From Lactiplantibacillus songbeiensis (GTDB taxonomy: Bacteria > Bacillota > Bacilli > Lactobacillales > Lactobacillaceae): a stretch of 46,186 nucleotides of DNA. The notes below the pieces were generated by a model that ran no database searches, was not told the origin of the DNA, and saw nothing but the letters and a program-made list of their open reading frames with translations. A program made the translations under genes and the position numbers. Positions 16,895 to 25,800 of the stretch are shown in pieces. Location: the NCBI RefSeq assembly GCF_005405125.1, contig NZ_BJDL01000031.1, forward strand, positions 1-46,186, written 5' to 3'. The stretch's first letter is position 1, and each line of letters opens with the position of its first letter.

Positions 16895-16923
16895 ACTTTA
16901 GCAGATTTCTAGGGTAAATGCAA
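16895..16923 (-). promoter_or_regulatory. Promoter of the riboswitch-ade transcript
   Basis: Minus-strand -35 TTGCAT (16918-16923), 17-nt spacer, -10 TAAAGT (16895-16900), immediately upstream of the aptamer. Confidence 0.6.
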
Positions 16924-17050
16924 ATTGGGTTGTCGGTTGGTAAACCTCTATAGTCGTTGATTGACCGTCTTCGTCGATTAGGACAACTATTGTTAGGTTT
17001 ATCGATAATCCTATCTTTCGGATAATTAGCTGGTCAAAATAAATCGTTAT

Positions 17051-17370
17051 CACGCTTGATGTTAATTACCGCCTACCGATTGATTTCTTAAACATTGGAA
17101 CGCCATGCGCCATTTTAAAGCTAAGACTGAACATTTTAGAAACCAACCACTCAGCTAAATGACCGGACTAAGAATAATCAACAGTTAACTTTTTAATACC
17201 GTTATTTAACGTCGGGCGGACCAACATTGGCTCAGTGATGTCGTTTATCTTGGTCGGTAGTTTTCCGACCTAGATAAAGCCCGGCTCTTGAGACCGCACT
17301 ATGGCTCAAAAACGCGGCCACCACGTTCCAGCCGATGCTGGCCCAACCAGAGTGGCAAGTAAACAACCAA
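17051..17370. repeat. Composite palindromic element, locus 3 (degenerate)
   Basis: A class A forward module with an internal deletion (about 17068-17160: left arm, CGCCATGCGCCATTTT, then directly the right arm CATTTTAGAAACCAACC) and a full class B reverse module (17211-17361). The B hairpin stem is TTGAG/CTCAA around loop CCATAGTGCGGT (read forward). The ends are more decayed than at other loci. The remaining gap bases, 16924-17050, show nothing further. Confidence 0.8.
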
Positions 17371-17477
17371 TAAACTCATCAATTATTTGGTTCACGTTGA
17401 TTTACAACGGATTACCGGTTATCATGAAAGCGATGTCTTAACTTATTAACTAAAAAGAGTTCAAGGGGTTCAATACT

Positions 17478-18590
17478 ATGATGATGATGAATAATCCAAC
17501 CATGCTTTCTTATATCCGTCGTGAGCAGTCCGTGCTCAATCAAATTCTAGATGCTTATCCAGATCAAACCGGCGCAGCACTGGCACAAGCGTCAACTGAC
17601 ACAACCCACTGGTTAATCTTAACAACTGCTTCCAGCCTCAATGCTGCCCAAAGTGCCCGCTTTTATATGGAAAAGGTTGCTGATGTCCAAGTCGAAGTTC
17701 AAGATGCCCAACTATATGCGAACTATGCCCGCGTCAATCCAAACGTCGATACGGTTATCGGTATTTCACTTAGTGGTCAAGATCCAGAGACTTTAGCAGC
17801 CATGCAAAAAGTTAAAACCGAATCAAATGCCTACACGATTGCAATGACCGCCCAAAAAGAGTCAACGCTAACGACCTTAACCGATGCTACTTTTGATATT
17901 TTAACCGGTAAAGAAACAATTCCTTACATTACGTTAAGCTACAATGCTATCGTCTTATCCCTGATGTTCTTGGGGTTACGCAGTGCTGTTGACCGCAAGC
18001 TAATGCCAACACTAGCTGCGAATCAAGAACTTGATGAATTTGGGCTCCTGATCGAACACATCAACGAAACCATCCAACGGTCCAATGACTATTACCGGAA
18101 GTTCACGATTGACTTTGGATTAGCCCAACAATTCACGGCAATTGGGTCGAATATTGTTGCCGGAACTTTAGCTGAAATGCAGACGAAATTCACTGAAATT
18201 GTCCGCGTCCCAACTCATGGCTACACCTTAGCTGACTTTACCCATGGTGGCTACCTAGGCGCCCACGAAACCCATCGGCAGTTCTATATTGAATTGAACA
18301 CCCCAAAGACAGCCATCATGCAACAACTTCAAGCCGTCAAAACTTATGAGTCACACCTGACACCACACATTTACACGATCAGCTTTACCGGCGAGCACCC
18401 CGCCATCAATGACGGTCAAACACTCCAATTGCATCAAGTCGATGATCCTTTAAAAGCCCCATTATTAGCCATTATTCCGTTCCAAGTTTTAGCTTGGTTT
18501 ATCGCTAAAGCTAAGGGTATCAATTTGAATCATCCGATTTTTACCAACTTTCAAGACGCGATTAAGATTCCCACCAACATTACTGAATAA
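17478..18590 (+). CDS. SIS-domain sugar-phosphate isomerase-like protein
   Basis: A 370-residue protein with two sugar-isomerase (SIS) domains arranged as in the isomerase half of GlmS and in AgaS/FrlB-type deglycases. The first has an ILTTASSLNAAQSARFYMEK phosphosugar-binding pattern and VIGISLSGQDPET; the second begins near GSNIVAGTLAEMQTKFTE. It probably acts on an amino-sugar phosphate or a fructosamine phosphate. It stands alone with no PTS or kinase next to it, so the substrate is open. AAGGGG supports the first of four tandem Met/Asn codons. A near-cre site (TGAAAGCGATGTCT, one mismatch, 17425-17438) lies upstream. Confidence 0.85.
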   Translation: MMMMNNPTMLSYIRREQSVLNQILDAYPDQTGAALAQASTDTTHWLILTTASSLNAAQSARFYMEKVADVQVEVQDAQLYANYARVNPNVDTVIGISLSGQDPETLAAMQKVKTESNAYTIAMTAQKESTLTTLTDATFDILTGKETIPYITLSYNAIVLSLMFLGLRSAVDRKLMPTLAANQELDEFGLLIEHINETIQRSNDYYRKFTIDFGLAQQFTAIGSNIVAGTLAEMQTKFTEIVRVPTHGYTLADFTHGGYLGAHETHRQFYIELNTPKTAIMQQLQAVKTYESHLTPHIYTISFTGEHPAINDGQTLQLHQVDDPLKAPLLAIIPFQVLAWFIAKAKGINLNHPIFTNFQDAIKIPTNITE

Positions 18591-18592
18591 CA

Positions 18593-18631
18593 AAAAAACG
18601 TGCCTGACCTCATCGTCAGACACGTTTTCTT
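18593..18631. terminator. Terminator shared by SIS protein and nhaC-like gene
   Basis: AAAACGTG...CACGTTTT stem with inner CTGA/TCAG, placed between convergent genes. Confidence 0.85.
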
Positions 18632-18639
18632 ATAATCAA

Positions 18640-20064
18640 TTAATTTAATTCGGCCGCTTGATGGATTTTAGCGGACTTAGTTTGATGAACATGAGCCAAC
18701 CCAATCCCAGTAAAGCCACTAATAATTGAAATGACCGGGCAAAGTAAACTGAAGAAGGCGAATGGTAAGTATTGAATCGTTGGTACCCCTAACGTGGTCG
18801 TCAAGAAGACCCCACCAACACCCCAAGGCACTAAGTAGTTGATGACGGTCCCGCCATCTTCCAAGACACGACCTAATGATTGGTTATCTAAGCCGCCGTT
18901 GTTAAAGGCTTGTTTGAATGCCCGTCCAGGTAAGATGATGGATAAGAATTGTTCGCCAACAAAGACGTTGACACCGATACAAGTGATAATTCCAGCCGTA
19001 ATCAACTTGCCATCACTCGTTAAGTGCTTGGCAACTGGCGTCATAATCTGACCGATTAAGCCAAACTTCATGAGCAACCCGCCTAGTGATAACGTGACCA
19101 CAATCAAGGCCACCATACTCATCATACTGACAATCCCACCACGCGATAATAAGGTATCGACACTCGCATTACCAGTTTTTGAAACGAAACCCGTGTTAAT
19201 AATTGCGGTTAACTTGGTCATCGTGGTTTGGGGTTGTTCGAATAAAATCAGCCCAGCGGAAAGAAATATATTGAGTAACATCGTTGGAATCGCTGGCATC
19301 TTGAAGCCCGCGCAGACAAAGACTAAAACGATTGGTAACAAGGCCAACGCCGAAACAGTAAAGTTGCCATTTAACACCGCAACCGTCTGATGAATCTTCG
19401 CTAAGCTGGTACTCGTATTGTCATGGCCTAACATGGCGAATAGCCCTAAGGAAATTAACCCAGCTGGTAATGTCGTCCATAATAAGTGCTTGATGTGGGC
19501 AAATAAATCCGTGTCAACCACTGCTGACGCTAGGTTATTGGTTTCAGATAAAGGTGATAATTTGTCACCGAAGATTCCGCCACTAATAATGGCCCCAGCA
19601 ACTAATGCGGGATTCAAATTCATCGTGACGCCCATCCCAAAGAACGCAATCCCAACTGTTGAGGTGACCGTAAAGGCACTACCAACGGCGGCGCCCACTA
19701 ACGTACAAACGATAAAGACAGATGGTAAGAACCATTGAACATTGATTAATTTAAAACCAATCACCATCAACGTTGGAATCGTTCCGGCCGCAATCCAAGT
19801 TGAAATCATCGCCCCAATCAAGATAAAGATAAAAATCGGAATAATCCCTTGGTCAATTCCTTCCTTGATGCCGGCATTCACTGCCGACCAAGGGAAGCCA
19901 CGTAACATCGCCCAAGCGGTAACTACGCCCATAGCTAAGAGCACGGGAACTTGTGGTGATAAGCCAAAACCAATGACGCCCAGACTCATAATGCCTAGGA
20001 CAACCAACAATACGATTACTGCTTCTAATGTGCTAATTTTAGGGGTGCTTTTTGTTTGCTTCAT
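18640..20064 (-). CDS. NhaC-family transporter, probably tyrosine-linked
   Basis: A 474-residue carrier with about twelve membrane segments. The NhaC signature GDKLSPLSETNNLAS is at about residues 170-185, followed by DTDLFAHIKHLLWTTLPAG, and there is a second inverted-repeat half. NhaC proteins are classed as Na+/H+ antiporters. Here the gene is preceded by a T-box whose specifier reads UAC (Tyr). That argues for an amino-acid transport role, as proposed for T-box-controlled NhaC relatives in Firmicutes. The start ATG at 20064 has GAGGAG nine bases upstream. It is monocistronic. Confidence 0.85.
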   Translation of the reverse strand: MKQTKSTPKISTLEAVIVLLVVLGIMSLGVIGFGLSPQVPVLLAMGVVTAWAMLRGFPWSAVNAGIKEGIDQGIIPIFIFILIGAMISTWIAAGTIPTLMVIGFKLINVQWFLPSVFIVCTLVGAAVGSAFTVTSTVGIAFFGMGVTMNLNPALVAGAIISGGIFGDKLSPLSETNNLASAVVDTDLFAHIKHLLWTTLPAGLISLGLFAMLGHDNTSTSLAKIHQTVAVLNGNFTVSALALLPIVLVFVCAGFKMPAIPTMLLNIFLSAGLILFEQPQTTMTKLTAIINTGFVSKTGNASVDTLLSRGGIVSMMSMVALIVVTLSLGGLLMKFGLIGQIMTPVAKHLTSDGKLITAGIITCIGVNVFVGEQFLSIILPGRAFKQAFNNGGLDNQSLGRVLEDGGTVINYLVPWGVGGVFLTTTLGVPTIQYLPFAFFSLLCPVISIISGFTGIGLAHVHQTKSAKIHQAAELN

Positions 20065-20178
20065 ACGTCATTACTCCTCGTAAAAACTGTCTTCAGTAAC
20101 GCCAACTATTAGCACTCGCAATATCGAGCAATCCCACCACAATGTCTGATCGTCATCCTAATCATCCTCTTCTATATA

Positions 20179-20433
20179 AAAAATCGTCCCCATTGTTCAC
20201 TAAGAACAACAGGGACGATTAGACTAGTCGCGGTACCACCCAGGTTGAGGATTGATGAAACAATCCCCCACTCACTAGAAGATAACGGTTCTAGTTATTA
20301 CCCGTTTCAAGTTTGAAAAGCCGTTACCGTATTTCAACCACAGCTCCTGATCGGTTCGCAGCAACCACCGACTTCCTGACACCCAGACCTGCATCTACTT
20401 GATGTAACGTTCAACGCTCAATATATTAACTTG
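20179..20433 (-). promoter_or_regulatory. T-box leader, tyrosine specifier
   Basis: Minus strand. Stem I is closed by GTTAC (20404-20408) and GTAAC. The distal loop contains GGAAGTCGGTGGTTGCTG. The specifier loop reads GAAATACG, with UAC at 20329-20331 directly before the closing strand. The antiterminator T-box GGGTGGTACCGCG lies at 20229-20241. The terminator AATCGTCCC/GGGACGATT with T6 is at 20179-20220. Uncharged tRNA-Tyr should allow read-through into the transporter. Confidence 0.92.
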
Positions 20434-20439
20434 CCATTA

Positions 20440-20468
20440 ACAATACCACCGTTTATTTTAATCGTCAA
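20440..20468 (-). promoter_or_regulatory. Promoter of the T-box leader
   Basis: Minus-strand -35 TTGACG (20463-20468), 17-nt spacer, -10 TATTGT (20440-20445). Confidence 0.65.
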
Positions 20469-20590
20469 GACATTATTTTAATTATATTCTCATTTACTTT
20501 AGTCGCTGTAAAGTTAACTTTTAAGTAACTCGCTCATTGACCGTCTTCGTTGACCAACAGGTTAGTGGCATACCATTTACCAACAATATT

Positions 20591-20920
20591 ACGCTTGGTG
20601 TTAGTTGAACTTGCCGCCTACCGGTTGGTTCCTAAAACGCTGGAACGCCATGGGCCAACGACACGGCTGAGCATTTTAGAAACCAACCTCTCGGCTAAAT
20701 GAGTCGGTTAAATAATTTAACATTAATTGACAATTTTCCAGTAGTTAACGTCGGGCGGGCCAGAATTGGCTCAGTGGTGTCGTTTATCTTAGTCGGTGAT
20801 TTTCCGACTTAGATAGAGCCCGGCTTCCGAGACCGCACTGTGGCACGAAAACGCGGCCACCACGTTCCAGCCAATTCTGGCCCAACCAGAGTGGCAATTT
20901 AAGCCAACTAGCACCAAACG
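20591..20920. repeat. Composite palindromic element, locus 4 (A deleted + B full)
   Basis: The class A forward module has lost its interior: the left half ends CGCCATGGGCCA and continues directly as ACGACACGGCTGAGC. This is consistent with recombination between two GGCCA copies. Class B reverse (20750-20899) is complete, with a TTCCGAG hairpin arm. The inverted ends are ACGCTTGGTGTTAGTTG and CAACTAGCACCAAACG, flanked on both sides by AATATT. Confidence 0.85.
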
Positions 20921-20943
20921 TAACAATATTAAATAAGCCAGTT

Positions 20944-21003
20944 AGCGGGGACTGGGCTGGATGACGTTCAGCAGCATCATTCCAGCCCAACCGGAGCGGC
21001 AAA
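20944..21003 (-). repeat. Class C repeat remnant
   Basis: On the minus strand GGGCTGGAATGATGCTG joins directly to CTGAACGTCATCCAGCCC. This is the outer helix of a class C module with the whole interior missing. It abuts locus 4 and the 3-prime end of the CPBP protease gene. Confidence 0.7.
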
Positions 21004-21013
21004 TTAAATCAAC

Positions 21014-21676
21014 CTAGTTAAATAAAAACACCATGCTATTCCATGCAATATGTAGGAACATCGACGGCCAAATACTGTGGCTACGTTGATAATTCCAACC
21101 GAATAATAACCCCAACGGGAATACACAGGCAATATTACCAAGCCAAATTAACGAACTGTAACCCGCAACTAAGTAAAGTGGAAAGTGGATCACTTGAAAA
21201 GCTACTGCTTGCGCAAGATTCACACGCCAAAATGGACCAGTCTTCAATAAGCTATTCGTTAAAAAGCCACGGAAAAACCATTCTTCAAATAAACCGGCCG
21301 CTAAAGTGACATTTAGTAATTGTCCATTCTCCCGAGTTAATAGGTTCGGATTCAATCTAAATGGCTGGGCCTGCCACGATTGCCCGACACTTTGGATACC
21401 GATTAAAACTAACAAACTGATCCAGAAGACTTTGGTCAGCTGCAGGTGCCATAATTGCCGCGGCTGATCGGTTAATTGATCACGAAAGACCCGACACCCC
21501 CACCAGGTTAAAACCGTCCATGGTATTGCTTTGACCATAACTGTTAGGAAATCAAAACGCCATCCAGTCACAACTGTAGGTAACCAACCGTGAATCACCG
21601 GTGTTAGGAAACTCCATAACCCCAGTAGCACCAAATAGACCCACCACACTGAGTTAACTTTTGATTTCAAATTCAC
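21014..21676 (-). CDS. CPBP-family intramembrane metalloprotease
   Basis: A 220-residue membrane protein with six or so hydrophobic segments. The family motif EExxxR is visible as FEEWFFRGFL, with accessory motifs FQVIHF and HIAWNSM supplying likely metal ligands. Relatives process prenylated or membrane substrates, and some give self-immunity next to bacteriocin genes. No bacteriocin gene is visible here, so it may simply be housekeeping. It starts at GTG with AAAGGCGG upstream. The neighbouring amidase is divergent. Confidence 0.85.
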   Translation of the reverse strand: MNLKSKVNSVWWVYLVLLGLWSFLTPVIHGWLPTVVTGWRFDFLTVMVKAIPWTVLTWWGCRVFRDQLTDQPRQLWHLQLTKVFWISLLVLIGIQSVGQSWQAQPFRLNPNLLTRENGQLLNVTLAAGLFEEWFFRGFLTNSLLKTGPFWRVNLAQAVAFQVIHFPLYLVAGYSSLIWLGNIACVFPLGLLFGWNYQRSHSIWPSMFLHIAWNSMVFLFN

Positions 21677-21899
21677 TCGCCGCCTTTTATTAATTAATCA
21701 ATAAGGTTAATCTTAAAACTGGATATAAATTTCGTAATGTTAACTGGTTGTAATCGATTTGCAACATTGGCAAGGTACACTTGGTGTTTGAATGATACCG
21801 CCAAGTTGTTTAAATAGTGGTATTCTAAAAAGTGGACAGTTTTTCAGATAAAAAGGATAGTTCAACTCTTCAGGAATTGATGGAAAGGTCGCATATTTA

Positions 21900-23123
21900 A
21901 TGAAGTTAGTCTCAACGGGGTCATTTATCAGACGTACAATCGTGGCTGGCGTCGCCTTGTTCGGTATCGGTGTCGCATTACAAACCACTACCGCCCACGC
22001 TGAAAGTGTCAACAGCTATATTAGTAATCAAAAAGTGGGACATGCCAAAGTCACCACGGCAATTTGGGGCGGTTTTCCTAAGTATAAATACCGTCACGGT
22101 GTTGGTAAACCAGAAGGTGTCGTCGTTCATGAAACGGCTAACCCGACCTCAACAATTTATGGTGAAATGGCCTATATGAAGGCCCATTACAATAACGCGT
22201 TCGTGCATAGTTTCGTGGACGCCTCACGCATCATCAACATTGCCAATACAAATTATTTAGCTTGGGGCGCCGGTCCCGCTGCCAACCAACGCTTTGTTCA
22301 ATTTGAACAGGTCGAAGTTCACAGCAAGTCCGCCTTTGCCCATCAGATCGCTAATTCAGCCTACTACACGGCTTATATTTTGAACAAATACCATCTCAAG
22401 CCCAATGATGCGGCTTACGATGGTAAAGGAACAGTTTGGTCACACGCATCCGTTTCTAAGTTCTTGGGTGGCTCAGACCATAGTGACCCGACCGGTTATT
22501 ATGCCTCAGCTGGTCGGAAGTACTTTGGGCAAGCGTATACAATGGCGCAATTCTACCAACAAGTGAAACGGCAGTATAATCTGATTCATCATGCCGCTTA
22601 CGAAAAAGCCACTTACCGCAAAGGATCGGGCTCCGAAACGGCTAAGCTCAGCAGCCGTTATACGAGCTACCGTCTCTATAATCACATTAAAGGGACCCGA
22701 GCAACCAAGAAATACACTTGGAAACGGTCAAAAGCTTACACTGGCAAGCGCGTTTATATTGATGCAATCGGGACAAAGACAACTAAGAAGTCAAAATGGT
22801 ATCGCATTCGCTTTAAGAAATCGACTTCAGCCCAACGTTACTGGGTCTACAGTAAAGCTTTAGACTTTGGCACGTTAACCTTCAATAAGAACTTAACGCT
22901 TCAAAAGACAGTCAAGGCTGATAGTAATACGACCTATTACGACCATATTCCGAATACGTTATATGTATCAAAGCCAGTCGGTAACACCAGCAGCTTGCGC
23001 GGTCAAACCGTAGCGGTTAACTGTGAAGGCTTCCGGACAATTGATGGCGTTCAAACCCAATGGTACCGGGTCGTTCCTACTAGCGGGACGCCTTATTGGA
23101 TCAACGCGACGGAATTTGACTAA
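21900..23123 (+). CDS. Secreted N-acetylmuramoyl-L-alanine amidase with SH3-like repeats
   Basis: A 407-residue cell-wall hydrolase. The signal peptide ends near residue 33 (TTTAHA|ES). The Amidase_2 zinc domain spans about residues 50-220. Candidate zinc or catalytic segments are VVVHETANP, AFVHSF, and SHASVSKF with DHSDP. The C-terminal half has two or three SH3/GW-like wall-binding units. These show WYRIRF...YWVYSKAL and WYRVVPTSG...YWINATEFD. The unit is monocistronic, with AAAGG upstream of the start. It cleaves the bond between muramic acid and the stem peptide. Role: probably wall turnover or autolysis. Confidence 0.88.
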   Translation: MKLVSTGSFIRRTIVAGVALFGIGVALQTTTAHAESVNSYISNQKVGHAKVTTAIWGGFPKYKYRHGVGKPEGVVVHETANPTSTIYGEMAYMKAHYNNAFVHSFVDASRIINIANTNYLAWGAGPAANQRFVQFEQVEVHSKSAFAHQIANSAYYTAYILNKYHLKPNDAAYDGKGTVWSHASVSKFLGGSDHSDPTGYYASAGRKYFGQAYTMAQFYQQVKRQYNLIHHAAYEKATYRKGSGSETAKLSSRYTSYRLYNHIKGTRATKKYTWKRSKAYTGKRVYIDAIGTKTTKKSKWYRIRFKKSTSAQRYWVYSKALDFGTLTFNKNLTLQKTVKADSNTTYYDHIPNTLYVSKPVGNTSSLRGQTVAVNCEGFRTIDGVQTQWYRVVPTSGTPYWINATEFD

Positions 23124-23170
23124 ATAACTGGACTTAAAATAATCAATCGTTATTTTTTTAATTCCCGTTA

Positions 23171-23336
23171 GTTAACAACGGGCGGCCCAAAATTGGCTCA
23201 GTGGTGTCGTTTATCTTAGTCATGGTTTTCGACTTAGATAAAGCCCGGCTTTTGAGACCGCTCTATGGCTCGCAAACGTGACCACCACGTTTCAGCCGAT
23301 TCTGGGCCAACCAGAGTGACATTTCACACCAAACGT
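23171..23336 (-). repeat. Palindromic element, locus 5 (class B only)
   Basis: A complete class B module in reverse orientation, with arms CCAAAATTGGCTC and AGCCGATTCTGGG. It ends near CACCAAACG. The class A partner is absent, leaving only the linker CGTTAGTTAACAACGGGCGG. The outer arms are partly mismatched, suggesting decay. Confidence 0.8.
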
Positions 23337-23346
23337 AGTGGTTATT

Positions 23347-23377
23347 AAAAAGAGCTGATTCGCGTCAGCTCTTTTTT
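23347..23377 (-). terminator. Terminator of the hydroxyacid dehydrogenase gene
   Basis: AAAGAGCTGA/TCAGCTCTTT stem with T-runs on both strands. Confidence 0.85.
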
Positions 23378-23386
23378 AATACCAAT

Positions 23387-24364
23387 TTATTTAGGTTCTA
23401 CAACGCCATTCACTACCGCGGTTGGTGCTTGCCCGTCTAAAACGGCCAGTGCATTGTCCGTCACAATCTTCGCCATGGCATCGCGTGCTTCAACGGTAGC
23501 ATTGCCAATATGTGGCGTTAAGATGACATTCTTCAGCTCTGCAAAACCCGGCGTCAACTTAGGTTCAGTTTCGTACACGTCCAGTGCCGCGCCAGCTAAT
23601 TGACCGGCCTTCAACTGGGCTAACAAGGCATATTCATCAACTAATGGGCCCCGCGCGGCGTTGATCAAATAAGCACTCGGCTGCATCAAGGCTAGTTTGT
23701 CAGCATTTAATAAATGCTGCGTTGCCGGCGTTAATGGCGCATGTAAGCTCACCACGTCAGCGGTCTTCAGCAGTTCATCTAAAGTTAAATAAGTCGCATC
23801 GGTCTTGCTCTGCGTAAAAACGTCCAATTGGTGACGCTGGGTATAGACAATATTCATGCCAAATGCATGCAACCGTTTGGCAACGGCTTGCCCAATCTGA
23901 CCCATCCCAATGACCCCTAGTGTCTTACCAGCCAACTCATGGCCTAAGAAGAACAACGGGGCCCAACCATCAAAACCAGTTGTCCGCATCAGACGATCCC
24001 CTTCGACCATCCGATGCATTAATGCTAAGACTAAGCCAACTGTGACTTCCGCCGTACTAGCTGTTGAGACGCCAGGCGTATTCGTCACCGCAATGGCTTT
24101 GGTGGCAGCATAGTTAATATCAATATTATTAAAGCCCGCGCCAAAGTTTGCAATCAACCGTAATTTAGGTGCCGCATCAATAACGGCCTTTGTTACGGGG
24201 GTCGATAATGGGGTAATCAAAACTTCGGCGTCAGCAACCCCCGCGATCAATTCAGATGGGGTAATTAACCCAGTCCCTTGATAGACTGCTGGTTCATAAC
24301 CGGCTTGTTGCAATGCTTGAATCCCACTTGTTGGAATCTGAGCGGAGATAAAAATTTTTGCCAT
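23387..24364 (-). CDS. D-2-hydroxyacid dehydrogenase (GhrB/SerA-like)
   Basis: A 325-residue NAD(P)-dependent dehydrogenase of the D-isomer-specific 2-hydroxyacid family. The nucleotide-binding GVIGMGQIGQAVA motif is at about residues 150-162. The catalytic Arg is in NAARGPLVDE, the Glu in YETEP, and the His in TPHIGNAT. Likely reactions are reduction of glyoxylate, hydroxypyruvate or other 2-keto acids; the substrate cannot be fixed from sequence. It is not a D-lactate dehydrogenase by length or motif context. Confidence 0.9.
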   Translation of the reverse strand: MAKIFISAQIPTSGIQALQQAGYEPAVYQGTGLITPSELIAGVADAEVLITPLSTPVTKAVIDAAPKLRLIANFGAGFNNIDINYAATKAIAVTNTPGVSTASTAEVTVGLVLALMHRMVEGDRLMRTTGFDGWAPLFFLGHELAGKTLGVIGMGQIGQAVAKRLHAFGMNIVYTQRHQLDVFTQSKTDATYLTLDELLKTADVVSLHAPLTPATQHLLNADKLALMQPSAYLINAARGPLVDEYALLAQLKAGQLAGAALDVYETEPKLTPGFAELKNVILTPHIGNATVEARDAMAKIVTDNALAVLDGQAPTAVVNGVVEPK

Positions 24365-24388
24365 GTCCTAACCTACTTTCTAAACAAC

Positions 24389-24419
24389 GAAAGGGCAGAA
24401 GATTCACATCTTCGCCCTA
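24389..24419 (-). terminator. Terminator of DUF915 hydrolase gene
   Basis: AGGGCGAAGAT...ATCTTCTGCCCT on the minus strand, with one bulged position, followed by a T-containing tract. Confidence 0.7.
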
Positions 24420-24425
24420 ACTTAA

Positions 24426-25322
24426 TTACCATAAGAATGAAATCATCGAGCGCGCGACTGCTGGATTTTGATTCAGTGCACAATGCGCAGCATCCGCCCC
24501 ACTATAAAATTCTTCACGATAGCGGGCCAACTTGTTCCGCAATAAATAACTAACTGACCGCGCTGACGCGACCGCTACATAGCCATCATTGTTAAAACCA
24601 CTGTTCGTATCACCAATCACATTCAACATCTGCACGTGCTTCGGAAAATTCGCGCGCTGTTTTAACATCGCCGCAAAATGTCGCGTAAAACGGGTTGGCT
24701 TGGCAGCGACCGCTTGCACATGCCGTTCCGTTTCGGCATTCAGGTAGCCGGTCAACCCATCAAAAGGCCCGGCAATCGTGACAATTTTACGTAACTTAGG
24801 CAAACGATGGTCATGACCATAAGTTAGCGCCTGATTGACAATATCATTAGACCCTAGTGAATGGCCGACTGCATTGTACTTGGTCACACCATATTTAGCT
24901 TTTAACTGTACCAATACCTGATGTAACCAATAAATTTGCGTTTTCTGCGTGGCATGATTGTCTTGAAAGACCACCTGGACCATCGGATTTTTAATCGATT
25001 TTTTCCAATACCCCTTAAAACCCATCACACCGTTTTTATAAACGTTAACCACTAGCGCTTTTTGGGCCGCACCAGCTTTTTCCGCTTTTTTAATTAAGTA
25101 ATCAGTCGAATAGGCGCCACCATTATACCCATGTAAAAAGATCGTTGCCGTTTTCGACTGTTGGTACTGACTGTTAATCGGCTGGGTCGGCATCGACCGC
25201 AACTGACTAGTTACTTTCGTAATTTTGGTGCTGTTACCACCGGCACCAATTAAGACAACCGTAGCCCCAATTACGAAGGCAAGTAGCAGAAATTGCAGTA
25301 CCGTTTTGAATCGTTTCACCAA
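24426..25322 (-). CDS. DUF915-type alpha/beta hydrolase, membrane-anchored
   Basis: A 298-residue protein with an N-terminal hydrophobic anchor or signal (about residues 8-28). An alpha/beta hydrolase domain of the DUF915 family follows, which is frequent in lactobacilli. The oxyanion region is FLHGYNGGAYS, the nucleophile elbow GHSLGSND, and the terminal His is in AAHCALNQNP. The enzyme is probably extracytoplasmic, an esterase or lipase of unknown substrate. It lies in the same orientation as the dehydrogenase but is separated from it by a terminator. Confidence 0.85.
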   Translation of the reverse strand: MVKRFKTVLQFLLLAFVIGATVVLIGAGGNSTKITKVTSQLRSMPTQPINSQYQQSKTATIFLHGYNGGAYSTDYLIKKAEKAGAAQKALVVNVYKNGVMGFKGYWKKSIKNPMVQVVFQDNHATQKTQIYWLHQVLVQLKAKYGVTKYNAVGHSLGSNDIVNQALTYGHDHRLPKLRKIVTIAGPFDGLTGYLNAETERHVQAVAAKPTRFTRHFAAMLKQRANFPKHVQMLNVIGDTNSGFNNDGYVAVASARSVSYLLRNKLARYREEFYSGADAAHCALNQNPAVARSMISFLW

Positions 25323-25515
25323 AATTCACCACTTTCCCCGTCAAACTCCACTAGTCTATTTTACCCGTTTCCCTTAAAACCGCAATTAATAATCAAAACG
25401 ACCACTTATTTGGTGGGACCTTTAATTCGGTTTTAGATTGAAGACTAGTATAATAAGGAACGTAACCTTAGTGAACGAACTTAATATTACTGGTGGTTAC
25501 AATAATCGTCAAAAA

Positions 25516-25738
25516 CACTTCAGTTAGATCGAACTTACCACTCTGGTTGGGTCAAAATCGGCTGGAACGTGGTGGCCGCGTTTGGAAGCCAAAGAGCGGT
25601 CTTTACAAGCCGAGCTTTATTTAAGTCGGAAAAACACCGACCAAGATAAACGACACCACTGAGCCAATTCTGACCCGCCCGGCGTTAATTAACCGATATT
25701 TTTAAGTTTACTATAACCAGTAGGCAGCAGTTTTAACT
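25516..25738. repeat. Palindromic element, locus 6 (class B forward + class A remnant)
   Basis: Class B forward (25535-25694) with arms GGTCAAAATCGGCTGG and CTGAGCCAATTCTGACC. After the linker, only the tip of a reverse class A module remains (ACCAGTAGGCAGCAGTTTTAACT). This locus shows that the B-plus-A composite plan holds even where A is nearly gone. The stretch 25323-25515 shows nothing else recognisable. Confidence 0.75.
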
Positions 25739-25800
25739 CAGAGCCAACGGAATCAATTTACTAGCTGATTAAGCAATGAGAAAACTAGTTTGAGTCGTAG

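Noticed and set aside
17425-17438. cre site before the SIS-domain gene
   Set aside because: TGAAAGCGATGTCT misses the last fixed base of the consensus and no promoter is clearly linked to it; noted only as a near match.
21736-21775. cre-like palindrome TTGTAATCGATTTGCAA upstream of the amidase gene
   Set aside because: The spacing of the CA half is off by one base from the consensus. It may be another operator, but nothing supports which.
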